DNA of 64,000 nt from Zonotrichia leucophrys gambelii (Eukaryota; Chordata; Aves; Passeriformes; Passerellidae): contig NC_088171.1 in NCBI RefSeq assembly GCF_028769735.1, forward strand, positions 58,559,613 to 58,623,612, read 5' to 3'. Below, piece by piece: positions 23,701 through 37,679 of the stretch (positions are counted from its first letter, which is position 1; each line of letters starts with the position of its first letter). The position numbers and the translations under genes are program-made. Below the pieces are notes generated by a model. That model was not told the DNA's origin, did no database searches, and saw only the letters and a program-made list of their open reading frames with translations.

Positions 23701-26700
23701 GCTGACATTTTGCCAACCATTCTCCAAGTGAAATGAGTGCCGCTGTGCAAGTGTATGCTGCAAGGAGTTGGACAAATACTGTTGGACTAAGTGATGTTGC
23801 ACAGCGCTGTGTTACAACATTATAGATACGAACTTCTGAAATTACATTAGAAAGTATTTTTTATATATATATATATATACATATATACACATATATATAT
23901 ATACATATATATATATATGAACCCACACAATTATTACCAGTTAAGGTGGACAAGATGAAGACTGGTGTGAGAACATGAGAACGAATTAATCAGACAGGTA
24001 GTTGGAAATAGATTTGGCTAGGAAGTAGTGTGGAAGAGGAAATTAGCTGAATTCTTCATGACTCATTTCAAGACAAGACTCACTTTAAGGACAGCAAGGA
24101 TTCTTACCAGAACCTTCATTTTTAGCCTCAAATATTTTTTGAAATTGGAAAATATTTTAGGCAGATTGTGAGATTTTTTTGGTGTATTGTTATTGCTCTT
24201 ACTGTTTTTAATGAACCTCCACACTTATATTAGATTAGAAGGTAATCTAGTAGGAGTAGGACAGTACGAATGACAAACTGACACAGCCTAGAACCTTCAT
24301 TAAGGAGAGTCCTCCCCATAAGGGATTATATCTGCATGAGCTCTCAGTGCCATGTACAGTGAAAAGAGAATGGGACAGAAAAAGTTCTTATATATAACCA
24401 GAGAACTGATACTTTTTATCATCTATGTTTAGGAAAAAACTCCATGTATTTTTACAAAATGCCATGTGTATTAAAAGTACTCTTTATTTCAGTTCCAGTT
24501 TCAAGGAATATTCTTCTGTTGTTTATTAGGACTCTTGTAGGCTTGCTATTAGTCAAAGATGGCCACAGAGATTTCCACCTGTGACAGTCTGCATCTTCCA
24601 CATCTTCTGTCTTGTACTCACTTCATTCCCATGTTATTGGCATGCCACTTGTATATTTCTCTGTTCTTTGTTCTCCATGTCTCTGCTGTCTTTCCTTTTC
24701 ATGCACATCTTCAGTTAGTACTTACCAAGAATCCCTACTAGGGAGATTTAAGGAACACTCAAAATGCAATTTGTGTATGATGTTTCAACCCAATACTTAA
24801 GATATGATTCTCTCTCTATCCCGTCCAATTCAGCTTTGTCATTTTTCACCACATATACCCCTTCCAGGTACTCACATCAGCCTGACCAAGGCAAATGTTT
24901 ATACTAGACACAAGACACAAGTGATTCCTCTAGCTATAGTGAGGTTGTCTTTGCTATCTTTAAAAATCATCCTTTTGCTTTATGCTAAAAAAGCTGGGGG
25001 AAGACTGGGACAGAAATGATAACCACAGTATTCAGAGATCCAGTGGGGGGAAAAGGAAAATAAATGTGCCCTTTGGCATTGTTTCTGTGTACAGGTATTC
25101 GGCTTCCTGTAGCTTAACCTGAGAGGAAAAGCAAAACAGATTAACTTCTTAGGAAAACTAGGAAGACTCTTAAATAACAAAGGCAGATAAGTAGATAATT
25201 TCAATTGCTAACATGATAATTTTACACTTATTTCTTAGGTTTATAAGTAGGTTCTGATGTTTCTTGGTCTTCATTTTTGGCTGATCTATGGAGAGGGAAT
25301 CTTTCCTTTTCTTGATTCTCCATATACCATGCCTCTCCTGCCTAGCTAAATGTGTGCATGTTCACATGAAAAAGTTCAACTGATTTCACCTAAGGCTGCT
25401 CCAGATTCAATACACCATCCCCAGTGCTCCTTTTTTGGCAGGCACATAGACTGATTGTTCAAAATCACCTGTGACACCTGCAGGTGGAGACACCCCACCA
25501 GACTCACCAAAGTGTGTCCTGCTGTCCCTGCCTCCATGAACTGTGTGCTGAGGTCCACTGTCTGGCAGCAGCCACTGCCCTGCAGTGATTCATGCTTGTT
25601 TCAACTGCTAGGCCATGGAGTGGACATGGGCAGTTTAACCAGTATGTGAAAACCAGCCACACGAATAAACTTACCTCCTTATTGCAGTCCAAAGCTAATT
25701 CCAGCAGAAGATGGTCTTGAGAGCACTGGGCTTGAGGGCACTCAGTAACCTGTGAGGACAGGACTTCTTAAGCATCTTGGATCTGATGATAGTTTAAAGC
25801 TACTCCTACCTTTAGGATGCTTCCCAATGTCAAAATGCCCAACATAAGCCTCCCCTCTTTCATTGCACATAAAGGAATTTTCCAGTAAAATATTTCTAAA
25901 TCTCAAGGCAGTTGAGATTTTGTGAGCGCAAAATTTCATGGTTTTTCCTTATCTAAGGGGATAAAAGGAAAAGTGAACCTTGGCTGAGGAGCAGCAATAA
26001 TCTTGTAATAATTAGCAATTCCTTTGAACTTAAATCACATAAATCAAAGAGTCAAATAACTAAATTAATTACAATGCCAAAAAAAATCTGCCAACACAAT
26101 TTATGGCTTAAGATATTGATTACGGCAGTTTTATCAACACAAAAAGACATAAATGGCACGTGACAATACTTGTTGTTGACGTGTTCTTTAAAACCTGTTG
26201 CTATTTAAAAACGATGCATTAGATGTAGTAGATGTATTTTTGTTAGTTAATTCCAGTTTACTAAAATCCAAACATTTAAGTGGAACACACATATTTTTAT
26301 GAATCTTTCCTTTGGAAGTCTTCACATGATCAGAATGGTATTCCTGGCTAAAGTCGCAGAGGAAGGAGAAGCTTCAGAACTGACAACATCAAGAATCTGC
26401 CTAGTTTAGTGCAAAGACATAACCTTGAATTTCATATATTTCAGGTGAATGCCCTGATCATGAGATTTTAACATGGCTCTGATTTGATTTTATTCTGCAA
26501 CAAGGCAAAAGCAATTGCTGAAACTTCAATGTTTGAGGAACAAAAAAAAAAAAAAAGAGTACTACTATTCCTTCAGTTTGGGTTATTAAAAATTGTTGTT
26601 ATATTATCACACAAATAATCACTGAAAGTTATAATCAATTTGGAGAAGTTTGCAGGAATTATTTCAAATATCAGTTTAGAGGGAATGCTGTACTTGTTTT

Positions 26701-29700
26701 GCAGTCCACTGGACAGTAGTGGAGCAGAATAAGAGACGGTCAGTCTGTCGCTACTGGTGTAAAAAGTGACAGAGATTCTTTGAAGTCGAAGGGCACTCCA
26801 GTTTGAATTGAGGGAATCTGAACTGGATTGCTGGTTATCTCACTGAAGTTCCAAAGGCCACAAGGTGCAGAGTATACATAGCATGTACTTCCACATTACC
26901 AAAATAGCAGTCATAAACTAACTGACTAAGGCAGTAAACGGATAAGTAATCAAACAGGAAAAGGGACGTTGTCCAAATATGCAAAATAATTTGACACTAT
27001 TATATTGTATAACTAACTACATCACTCTGCTATGACTAATTTTTTGGCCTCTGGAAGCCTTGATTGGAAATATTATTAGTGAATTTTCAAGAATACTATT
27101 TAGAATCAAAACACGATAACTTTAAAATGAAAACAAGAAAGGAAATGATGAGACTGTTACTCTCATGAAGCTGCACAAAAAATTAGACAGTGGATCTAGG
27201 CCTTGTCAGACTAATGTATTTTAAACTGCTGTTTCCTACAAAGTCTCACTATTGAAAATACAGAAAAATAAGCTGAACAGTTGCAGAGAAGTAGTTTTAG
27301 TTTCATCTTCTAGATGAAAATAAGAATCCGTGTAGTAAAAGCATACTTTGGGAAACCTTTCTAAATTTTAACTGTTGTACCACCTCGTTGACTCTGTTTG
27401 ATATGATGACACAGGCATGTATCCAGTTTGGGGAGCTGCTGAAACTTTGTTCCTGGGACCAAGAATTCAATCCTATGACTTGGCCCCTAGGTGCACATTC
27501 GTACAGTTTTCCCTCTATTTCCTTTTTGGACCTTTTGATAAGCCATTTCTCACTGCAGTGCTGAAGTGAGGTGACACTAAAATCAGAGGTAATTGTTCTC
27601 AAAGGCCCTCATTAGCTTAATCTTGGTTCAGGACATCATCAAGTTTTAGGGACCTTACTCTCATCTTAAAATTTGAGAAGAAACCTCATAGAAATGTAGG
27701 TAATACTGAAGAGAGATACATGATGATGCTATGAAGACAGATACAGGATGAGACTATGAGGACTGCCCTGGTCACTAAATCCAGTCTCCTGGAACTACAG
27801 GCACCACGTTGCGTATTTCCTGCATACGTTTGTCACACATTGCCTTGGAAACCTTATCTCAAATAATTTCTGCTGGCTAAGCATATTAATATAATTTCTA
27901 GCATAAACTTAATTAGAAAGTTCATAACTTATTTATTCTTGAGTATTGTCCTTTAACACTGTTTCTTCTTCGGTTGTTTTTTCACCCTTTAAAAGAGTAA
28001 AAATACACTTGAAAAGAAGTATTAATTAATCCTTCTTGAACAGAGCCAACCAGGACACACACAAATGAAGTGTTGCTAAGCTTTGTAGGCTGGCAGCAAT
28101 ACTTCCTCATCACAGAAATATGGCCTGAAGCACAAATGAATGGTATTTGTTTTCAATGGCTACATCCCAGAATTTTTTCACAATTCTCACCCTGAAAGCC
28201 AATAATATAGGCAAGTTCTACTCTTTTTGATGGATTCCAATGAATGAATCTATAGCTAGCTGATTATTGTATTACTATTGTATATCTTTCTTTTCATTAT
28301 AGTAAAATTACCTGAGTCCTCAGTATCACCATGTCCTTTCAATACAGCCTTCTTCTATATGGATGGGGACTCCAAACTTTGCATTATCAGCAATCAGTTG
28401 TGGATGCCAAAAGCACTAATGAAAATATGAAACAAGATGGGCCACAAATTGTAGGGTTGAAGTATCCCTCTTTGGGCCTTCCTCCAGCCTGATTATCCTT
28501 CTGCTTTTTCAATAGTTGTTGCCCCCACAGATCCTTGCAGTCTACAAAAAATAGCTTAGCACCTTGACAAGATGAACACTGAGAATGTGGTGTATCTCCA
28601 TCAAGCTGAGGTAAATATTGACATGTCCTAAGCATATTCTCTGCATGAGTGGGAAACCAGGATCACACCTGGGCATCAACAAAATTCTACTTTCCCCTGT
28701 GCCTCTTGTCTCATAAATATCTCTTAATTTTTCCTTCTCTGAATCCTAGAGCTCTTAACTGTATATCAAAGCAAGCATAAAACATTATTTCAGAGATGCA
28801 GATAAATTTATAGACTTACTGTTCTTGATATTAATATGAATATGAAGACATGTCGCAGACATCTTTCCACTAATTGGACATCTAATGGACATCTGTCATT
28901 AGGATTTTTCATTAGGATTTTTCCTGCTGAAGCTGAGAAGTTTCAGCGACAAAGTGTAAACAATGGTTATCTGCTGCTGTGGAATGCAACAAGTGGATCC
29001 GTAATTGGTCTCCTGTGGATGTTTGGATTTACTGACCACTCACGGCAGAGCTGGGTCTCGCTCTCTGCTGAGACACAGATCTTTGTAATCATTCTTTTCT
29101 ATTCTATTCTTAGCTAGCCTTCTGAGAACTTTTCCTTCAATTTCTTTTTAGTATAGTCATAATGTAATATATATATCATAAAATAATAAATCAAGCCTTC
29201 TGATCATGGAGTCAACATTTTCGTCTCTCTCTCATCCTGCAAACCCTTGTGACCACAGTCACAATGACAGAGTAGGAAACAGTGCATAATTAAACTTTTC
29301 GTTTTTGCTTCTGCTTATTTATGTTTCACTTAAATTTTACTGTGAAAAGAGGAATCACTGAGAAGTACAGCTAATGTCCCTTATTGAGATTCAGTAAAAT
29401 AATTTTAAAACATTTGAAACTCGGATCTCAATATTCTATGCGCTTTACTTATTTATCCTCTTAAACAAATTTAAAATTTCCATAATCTATTTTTACATGC
29501 CCAGTTTTATCTTCTTTTTAAACTGCTTGTTTGAGAGAGGCAAAAAGACAGGGAGAATGCCACTTCAACAGTGCAGCATTCTGTATCTGAAGAAACCACA
29601 CAAGCTACAAGTTTTTACTTCCCTATTGCCTTGTACAACTATGACATTCCATCTATTAGGTCAGGCAATAAATCTGGGTTTATTCTAAATCAATTTGCAT

Positions 29701-30888
29701 CACCTTGCATCATTATATTCTGTCCCATTAATGTTGCAACAACAATCCTTATCCCACTCCTCCATGCCAGAGCAGGGGTGAAAATAACCATGGTCATGTT
29801 GAGGCAACAAGGTACCTTCTAAAGCAATCCAGTAAGCAAGATCAGGATCTTTAATGCACCATAAAGTGTTGTCCCATATAGATGAGAATACCTGCTGCAT
29901 ATTAAAGTTCTCAGTCTTCAGCAAATCTCTTTGAAACCTCAAGGATCACACATGTGTTAATCAAAGGACACTATTTGATTTTCTGGCTCTACACACACAG
30001 ACATCTCAAATTGCTAAGAGAAATTATGATGTCCCAATGTGCATGTTGTGTTCCTTTGGGAAAGTCCTTATATACAACCTTAGCGGCATTAAAATGCAGA
30101 TATCAATATGTAAGTAGTGTAAGATAAAAACGTATCTCTCTTCTACATCAAAGCATATGTGTTAATTAATTTGGATTCATTACTAGTTACAAAACAGTGC
30201 ATAAGGGCACTGCATCCTTGACTACTATGGGCTGATCACCAGATCTAAGGATGAATGAAACTACTTATCATATAATCTCTTTATTCTGGTATATACAGTC
30301 TTTAGAAAAGATTGAATACTTTGGATTATCAATGATGGTAGATCTACAAGAAATATTAATAAACATCTCTGTTTCCTATTTTTCTCTTGAATAAATGTGT
30401 TTGCTTTCTCTCACATAATAAATTATGGTAGATTAAATTTTGCTATCTTTATATATAAATAGTTTTATCATAATTTAGCTGATATTAATATGGGACACTA
30501 TTCCTAAAATCATATTTATTTTTCAGTTATATGAATAGAAATATGTTTGTAAGGATTTGTAGGCTGTGGGAGAGAGGAAAGAGGAAGAGGCCCAAATGTA
30601 TTTCAATGGAACTACATCATTAAAATTCTTTTAATATTCTCTAGACTACAAGTTACACAGAAAGAAGTCAATCCCTACTATCAAAGCACCTTCAAAACCT
30701 GCTGGTTGCTCCAAATTGTAATAAGAAGTGGAAAACAACGGTCAAACAAAACTCCAGGAATAAACACACAGTTTCCTTACAACAAGAAATACCAGGGGCA
30801 CCATTATCCCATTCTTGAAGTCCTTACTAAGAAACAGGAACTTGCCACTGTAAGAGAACTAGGTGACTGGTTGGAGTCAGGGTGACCT
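20741..30888. other. 5' flank of SLC9A3, apparently non-coding
   Basis: About 10 kb of AT-rich DNA with no recognised gene or interspersed repeat. It contains a T-rich run (20920-20946), a TA microsatellite (23861-23919), an A run (26541-26555) and a 13-bp perfect tandem duplication of CATTAGGATTTTT (28897-28922). Open frames of 60-100 codons are at chance density and none shows splice context or a family signature. It stands out as the longest stretch in the window without a recognised CR1 or LTR. Confidence 0.5.
23861..23919. repeat. (TA)n microsatellite with CA interruptions
   Basis: About 59 bp of alternating TA broken by three short ACA/CAC interruptions. Confidence 0.92.
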
Positions 30889-31027
30889 TTCTTATATTCT
30901 TATATTCTTATATTCTTATATTCTTATATTCTTATATTCTTATATTCTTATATTCTTATATTCTTATATTCTTATATTCTTATATTCTTCTTATATACTT
31001 CTTATATACTTCTTATATTCTTCTTCA
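30889..31027. repeat. 8-bp minisatellite (TTCTTATA)n with 11-bp variant tail
   Basis: About 12.4 uninterrupted TTCTTATA units fill 30889-30987. They are followed by three units of an 11-bp variant (CTTCTTATATA-like) to about 31027. Because 8 is not a multiple of 3, the array reads open in more than one plus frame as a 24-base, 8-residue repeat (ILIFLYSY). These open frames are artefacts of the repeat. Confidence 0.96.
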
Positions 31028-34000
31028 TATCTCATTTATCTCTAGCAGTGGTGCTTATCAGTAACATTTAACATGAAGCTTCATGACCCAGAAGATAATC
31101 TAACAAAGGAAAAAGAAGCTAAACAGTGTCAGTTTCTTATTACAGGGGAGGTTTCTGAAAGGTCAGAAAGTTTCTGAAATAGAAAGCAGTAGTGTATGAG
31201 CTATACAGTTTTAAAAAAATGTAAATCATCAGTAGTGGTTGAGTCTAGACAATATTTTGAATTATTAAACTTTACATAAGCAAGATGAATTTTTAATAAA
31301 AATAAGATGTGAGCAAGATGAATTTTTAATAAAAATAGGTTTTAATAGACATTAAAACCTGGAGAGTTGTAAAAAAAATTAAGAGACAGGATTTATATTT
31401 ACAGACCAGAGCATTCAGTGATTTTATTATTTACTTGAAATAATGTGACTCATGCCTACAAGAACTGATTAACCTCTGTGCCACTCCTATCTCTAATTAT
31501 TAGAATTGGAGTAACAGACTGAATGATTTTTTCCTGTTCATGAGTTTTGAGTTTATTATTCTACAATTTCACAGAATATTTCCTTGTTCCTGTTATTGAT
31601 AGGAAGAACAAAAGATTCTGCTGTCTTGTTTCCTGTGTTATTCTACCATGTGTCTTTAGCATATACACTCTTACTCACTTTTCTCTTAAACCATATAATG
31701 CTTTGAACCTTTTCTTTAGATGCAAGTATTTTTGCCATGCTTCCCAGATTCCTCAGTGTGGCTTCATTGTGAAATACTACACCAATATTTTGGAGTGGGA
31801 TACAATTTAATTTAACCTTGTGTTACATACCTCACTAAAGTTAGGACCATACTCAGTTCAGCATTCCCTAATCAATGGAAAGACACAGGCAGTCCATAGG
31901 GAAACTCAGGATACTCCAAAATAAAAATTCACTTCTTTCTGGAGATGACTCTTAATATTAAAAGTAGGGTTAAGTGGTCTATTTTCATAATTCAGCTATC
32001 TTGATGATCTCCTACTACGTGAGAAAAATGTGGACTGAAGTGAAAGATAGTGAACAAAATATTCCAAATAAGATTGCAATTTCTCTTTTTCTTCTCCTTT
32101 TCCTATTTTTTTAAACAATTCTAATTTCTTTTACATGCTTGCCAGGGTTGTTTAATTTGTTGGTTTGGGGGGTGTTTTTTGAGTTGCCAAGAAATGATTA
32201 CATAAAGCCTGTCCAGAAGATTATGAGATTTACTTCAGAATTTTCTGAGTGGTTCCTCACAGTTATGTCTTTCCCCGATTAGTTTCTGTAACATAATGTC
32301 ACTTGGATATTTTAAAGTGTATTAAATTGGAAGTTACTACAATTTAAGTGTATTTGAACTTAAAGCATCTTTAACCAAGGAGTGATTGATTTCAGTAGGC
32401 TTAATTTCTACTGTTACAGAAGTTCTTAATCAATTGCTACAAAGAAAACCATATCAGTTGAAAACTTGAAATAGAAAGTACTATTTTCAAAGCTGAAATC
32501 TCTTTGCATTTTCATAGTTATATAAAAATTACTTGTATTTTCTTTTGAACTGATGAGAATATGATCCCATTTTAGATCAAATAAGACATTGCTTTAGTTT
32601 GCAAACTAAATTGTAGTCCTCAGTAAACTCAAATTTTGGCAATGTAACAAGTGCAACAACAACAAAGCCACTTCTTGTTCTTCCTTGCAGCTTTGAGTAA
32701 CTTCCCATATATCAAACACAAAGCCTAATATAATCTTGGTCATTCTTCTCCCTCTTGGGGGTCTTTGTAAATTGTATTGCTTTAGGAAACTGAATACAGT
32801 AACTACCCCACCAAAGATATCACAGAGGAGTGGGAAATACACACTAAGCAAAAAGATCTGTTTACCTGTGGGACTTCTTTTTCCTCCTACATGTTATCCC
32901 TTTGAAGCTATATTGTTACCTAGCATATTTGAAATGTTTTAGCAGAAACTGAAAGCTCCCAATCAAAAGAAAATTCATACTTTACTGTTATGACATTTCC
33001 TCAGAAAAAGTGTTTTATTGCACTTAATTTTATACTGTATATATATACACATACACATATATTCCATCATAACCATTAAAATACTTGTAATAGAAAATAC
33101 CTTTGAAAGCAGATTGATAGCTCATGGCAGGAAAGCAAATTCTGCACTTGGGACTCTGTGAAGGCAGACAGCAGTATTTTTGCTTGTAGCCTTTGGCAAT
33201 CTTTTGCTTGGGATCTTAAATGTATCTAGAAATTAGGGCTTTTCTCTAGTGGTTACCTTTGAATTTCCATTAAAAAATAACCCATGTCATATTTAACTAT
33301 AAATAACAAAGATGCAAATGGTCAGCATATATAAAGTAATTATTCTATTGAATTGCCCTAGAAAATTTTTTGAAAACAGAATTGTTTTTTATTCTTTTCC
33401 TGCCATGAGTCTTAGCTTTTTGGTATCTATTAATAAGATAGATTCTGATTACAAACTTATACCTGAGTAGGACCCAGATTCCATTTTCATTTTCACCAGC
33501 TGTTTGTAAACATTGGTCAGAAGCTGATTTGCTCTGTACTGAGTTCATTTTTGGCAATTAAAATTGATTAGGAATCAAAGTGTTCCAGTGTTATTCCATT
33601 GGATATAATTGAAAATGAAGTTCTCCTGTAATTGATTGTAATACACAGGAAAATCAATGAAATTTCACTGATCAATAGGAACAGTAATGTTTGGAAAACA
33701 CACTTCTGTTATACTAATTCCAAATGTTGATCCCCCAACACATATCACTTAATTCTTACAATTTATGATAGGCCTCTAATTAAGTACAACTTGTTATTCT
33801 GGTACAGTACTATATGAAGAAATAAGCGAGCCAAGATTCAGCATAACACAGAATAAGTTAATTTCAAAATGTTGCTGCCCAGACTATTAAAACAGTCCGT
33901 TCTGAAACAGGTGTGAAATACAAGGAGTTGTCAAGTTCCTTGAAAAGCAGAGTTTGCTTAGTCTTGTTTACATTTGGCTGGAAAATGTCTGACATTCTCT

Positions 34001-36378
34001 TCATTTACATGTATTCCCAGAACCTGAAGCTGTAAGGAAAATGCCCCAGGTGCCTTGCAGCCACTCAAAGAATTTAAAGTTCGGTAGCTTTCTGTTTTCT
34101 TCAAACAAATTAATAATCAGAATTGACAGGAATAACAATTTGTCTAGGCAACCTGTGTGGGTATCAAAACCTGTTCTCAGGGTAGACCCCATCTGCAGGC
34201 TGCCCAGAAGGCTCAGACCCATGAAACCTACACTAACACTTCATGATCCCCAGAGTGCAGAGGGAGATTAGACTCCCAGAACCTTCAGTGCCAAAGGAAA
34301 AAAACCCCACTGACGTTCTTCATTAAGAAATCAGTATTTTCTGACAAATTTTTGTTTCACTGTAAGGTTTATTACTAACTGTAGTATAAAGAGGATTTAT
34401 CAGTGAGTGAGAAGTGTCTATGAAACTTCCTGAAGAGATCCCAGGAAAAGAGAACACTGCATGTTCCTCTCTACTAAGGAAAGCTGAGATGTAAGTTTAT
34501 TCTTTTGCACCTCCTCACACACTGAAAAACCACAGCACATCACCTATTAATAGTGAGATATCTCTATGAGATAATTATGCAGAAATGATCACAGTGCCAT
34601 TATTTAACGATTCAATAACTACGGTACAGTAAACGCTTTACTGGCGTTTCAGGTTTTGTCAGCCTGGATATGTGGGACTGACTGAATATAATTATCCTCT
34701 CTTTCACACATGCCAGGTTTTAGAGTAGTTCTTAGCATGAATGACCCCAGCTTTTGCTGTCAAGATGTAGCCACAGGATTCTCATTTACAAAATTTTAGG
34801 AGTGAGAGGAGATACAAATGAGAGAAAGTCAGAAACCTGGTTTTCAGGTATTAAGGGAAGGTACAGTATATGCAGCGTGAGTTGTGAAGAAAATTGGAAA
34901 AACCTGAGATGAAAAACAGGGCCATGATGAACACAGAGCAAAAGAAAAACACTTGCTTGGGACAGCAAGAAAATGGCCTGAAATAGGAAGAGGTGTGTAT
35001 GGTGGCCTAGGGACCATGGTTCTGGCACACACTTCATGTCTTGATGACTGTCCATAATCTGACCTCACTGGGAAGTAGCTTCGTACTGATTCTTGTACCT
35101 GGAATGGCTCTCTGGCCTCTCAGTAGGTCATTGATGGTAAATTTTGCAGTGTTAGACACTGAAGCTGAGAACAGAGGCAGACACAACAGGAAGAAATGGT
35201 TTTTGCCATTCTCTTCCTTTCACTGTAAGGTTTGTGATACTGTTGTCCAGTTATTACAGATGAAGGAATATATCACATTATCAAACTCTGATGGGGGACA
35301 GAACAAAAAAATCTCTTTATTTTTTGGTAAATTTTTACTATCTTTGCTTTTTTTTCTTTTACTTTATTTGTCATTAATGTAAATGAGGAGGTGAATATCT
35401 TGGCAGATTTGATGAATCCTGCTATCCATGCAAACTCTCTTCAAACACAAGAAATACTTTTAAAGGTGTAAGCAGGATTCAGTAATCCAAAACTAGTCTT
35501 CTACTAGGAAAAGTTGTATACTACCTCTGATACTCTACAGGAAGAAAAGTCTTCTTCAAAAGTCAATACATACATATTTGATTCTTTTTTATATTTATTT
35601 CAATTTACTGTAACTTCATTATTTTCAAGAGGATGGATCAACATGCTGTTTTATGCATCTGTTTGAGCTACACAAGTAGGCTTTGCTGACTGTTTCTTCT
35701 ACTGCTGTGGTTCTTATCTAACGTAGCTCAGGAGCCCATTAAGAACTATTAACTCTTACCAAGAGAGTTCAGCCATCCCATTCACACACATTGTCTTTTG
35801 TGAATGGTTTACTTGTATTTGAGATTTCTCAGCTGGTTTACTCATAGCCATGGGAACACATCTTTAGCAAGAATTGTTGTTTAAACTCCTTTTACCTGCC
35901 ACTCCCAGAACAGTTTAAACTGCATATCTGAGTACAACAGCTATCCAACAGTCTGGTCTTGACAGGTAGACATTTTTTGGACAGAGAAAATGACCCGAGT
36001 AAAGAATTTCTAGACAAGAAAAAAACAAAACAAAAACAGGACAGCATCAAATATAAAGCGACAATAAAAGGATGAATTTTGTATTATTATTAAAAATTGT
36101 AAAACTGATGAATTAAATTACAAAAAAAAAAAATAGAAAATTTAAATTATCCTTTCTTCTACTACTCACTGATCAAATAAAAAGGGGTCTTACAGCATAA
36201 AGAATACCAAGTACAGATATTTGCTGGTCACTGTTCACCCATCCATCTCAGTCTAATGGTTTTTCTTTTTAAAACTAGCTTAAATTCTCTTAGGCAACGC
36301 CTGCACTACGTTTTTGCTTTTCCAGAAACAAACTTTGTTGCTCCTGGAACTCCTTCTATTCATCTGACGTCTCCTATT
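31028..36378. other. Intergenic AT-rich stretch, no gene recognised
   Basis: Contains a 33-bp-period tandem duplication at 31280-31337 (GCAAGATGAATTTTTAATAA core, both copies near identical), a TA/CA-rich patch at 33039-33064 and an A run at 36120-36132. No exon, RNA gene or interspersed repeat was recognised. Confidence 0.5.
31280..31337. repeat. Tandem duplication, two copies, period 33 bp
   Basis: GCAAGATGAATTTTTAATAA plus the next AAATA occurs at 31280-31304 and again at 31313-31337, separated by 8 bp. The match is exact over 25 bases. Confidence 0.9.
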
Positions 36379-36868
36379 TGTTATAATTTATCAAATCGTG
36401 AGCCAAAATTATAAAAAATTTAGCAAAGATTTATTTGTCTGCGAGACCGAAGTTCGGTCTTCGAAACCACCACAGCCAAAGATACAGTGTCGAGCCTCGG
36501 GTCGACATCGGGTGAACCTGGATCTGACCTCCAGAGTGTCAGAGTCTCCCCCTCGGTTCACAAATGCTGCTTCTTGCAGCTAGGTTTTATGCAGTTTATT
36601 TTGCCCAAGGCAAAGATGACCGAATTTCCCTTGTGCCTCTTCACATGCATGGATGTTTGTTTCCATGTGCAGAGCTGGACAAAAGCTGGGTCCAGGTGTG
36701 TAGTCAGCGACAATAGGCTCCGGGAAACCATGTATTCAGATGCATCAGTTTGGCACTGCTGACAATCTTGATAGATGCAATTGGCAAGGCGATAATTGCT
36801 CTTGGGTGGCTCCAGACAACTGGAGAAACTGGTGATTATCACCCTGGAAGCTTCTATTCTTACTAGAA
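36379..36868 (-). mobile_element. Solo LTR, family X copy C (endogenous retrovirus)
   Basis: Read on the minus strand the block ends ...AAATTATAACA at 36379. It carries AATAAACTGCATAAAAC (TATA-like, 36585-36590), a GATCCAGGTTCACCC motif, and a polyadenylation signal AATAAA (36430-36435) about 50 bases before its 3' end. It shares this order and the 3' terminus with the blocks at 37.7-38.26 and 55.0-56.0 kb, which defines one LTR family. A compact hairpin (AGACCGAA-G-TTCGGTCT) stands at 36443-36459, just before the poly(A) signal. The 5' border is approximate. I do not give a database family name. Confidence 0.7.
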
Positions 36869-37679
36869 GGCATCGATCCTTATCTTAACTTGTGTCCTGG
36901 AACTTGTTGAATCTAAATAGACAGCTGCTCCTGGCTGGGATGGTCAAAAGTCGTGCTTTTGGATTTCACAATATTTTATACCATACATTAATAGTATGAA
37001 TTATCCCTACCATATATTACATGTTCATCATAGTCAAGTCAGAATTTTGAAAAATAGAAGTAGATAAAGAAATTACTGTCACTGAAGAAAGAGAGGCATG
37101 TACGTGGTCTGCTACAAGAAAAATGAAATAGCACTAAGAGCCGTTCACTTAAACCTTTTTCAGTGGTAATGTTTCCCACCTGTGACCATAACAAATTAAG
37201 AGATCAAATAACCACAATCTAAGTCAATCTATCTTTTAAAATAACTTTAGATGAATATTATGGAAGTACTCTAACTGGACTGAGATTCTGAGTGAATTAC
37301 TTCAAATCAAATCTTTTTGCTCCAATAAGCCTAGAGAAATAAAAGCACTTTGATGTTGGTATTCATGTACACTCAAACCTTTACTTAAAATTAATGTGTA
37401 AAAGTGTCTTGACCTATTGCAGGTATGCTGGGAGAATCTGCAACTGAGGAGAATTCTTTTTTCAAATTGCAGAACAGCAAAATACTGACAAGTGCTTTTA
37501 CATTTGCAAAAGATAAAGGAAAAACATGGTTACTGTCAGAGAGACAAGCCACACAGTTGCTTGCTTTAGAACACTGTGATATGTAATGTAATTAATTCAT
37601 GCTGTATAAACAGATATGTGTGAGTATAAAATATTGTAGGAATCATGTTTTAACCTCCCCAGACAGGAACAAAGCTCTA
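36869..37679. other. Spacer between two inverted family-X LTRs
   Basis: About 0.8 kb, AT-rich, with no retroviral open frame or other feature recognised. If the flanking LTRs were one event, this is what lies between them; nothing in it looks like gag, pol or env. Confidence 0.4.

Noticed and set aside
30863..31064. Two 60-codon frames with an 8-residue hydrophobic repeat
   Set aside because: Direct translation of the 8-bp minisatellite in two registers.
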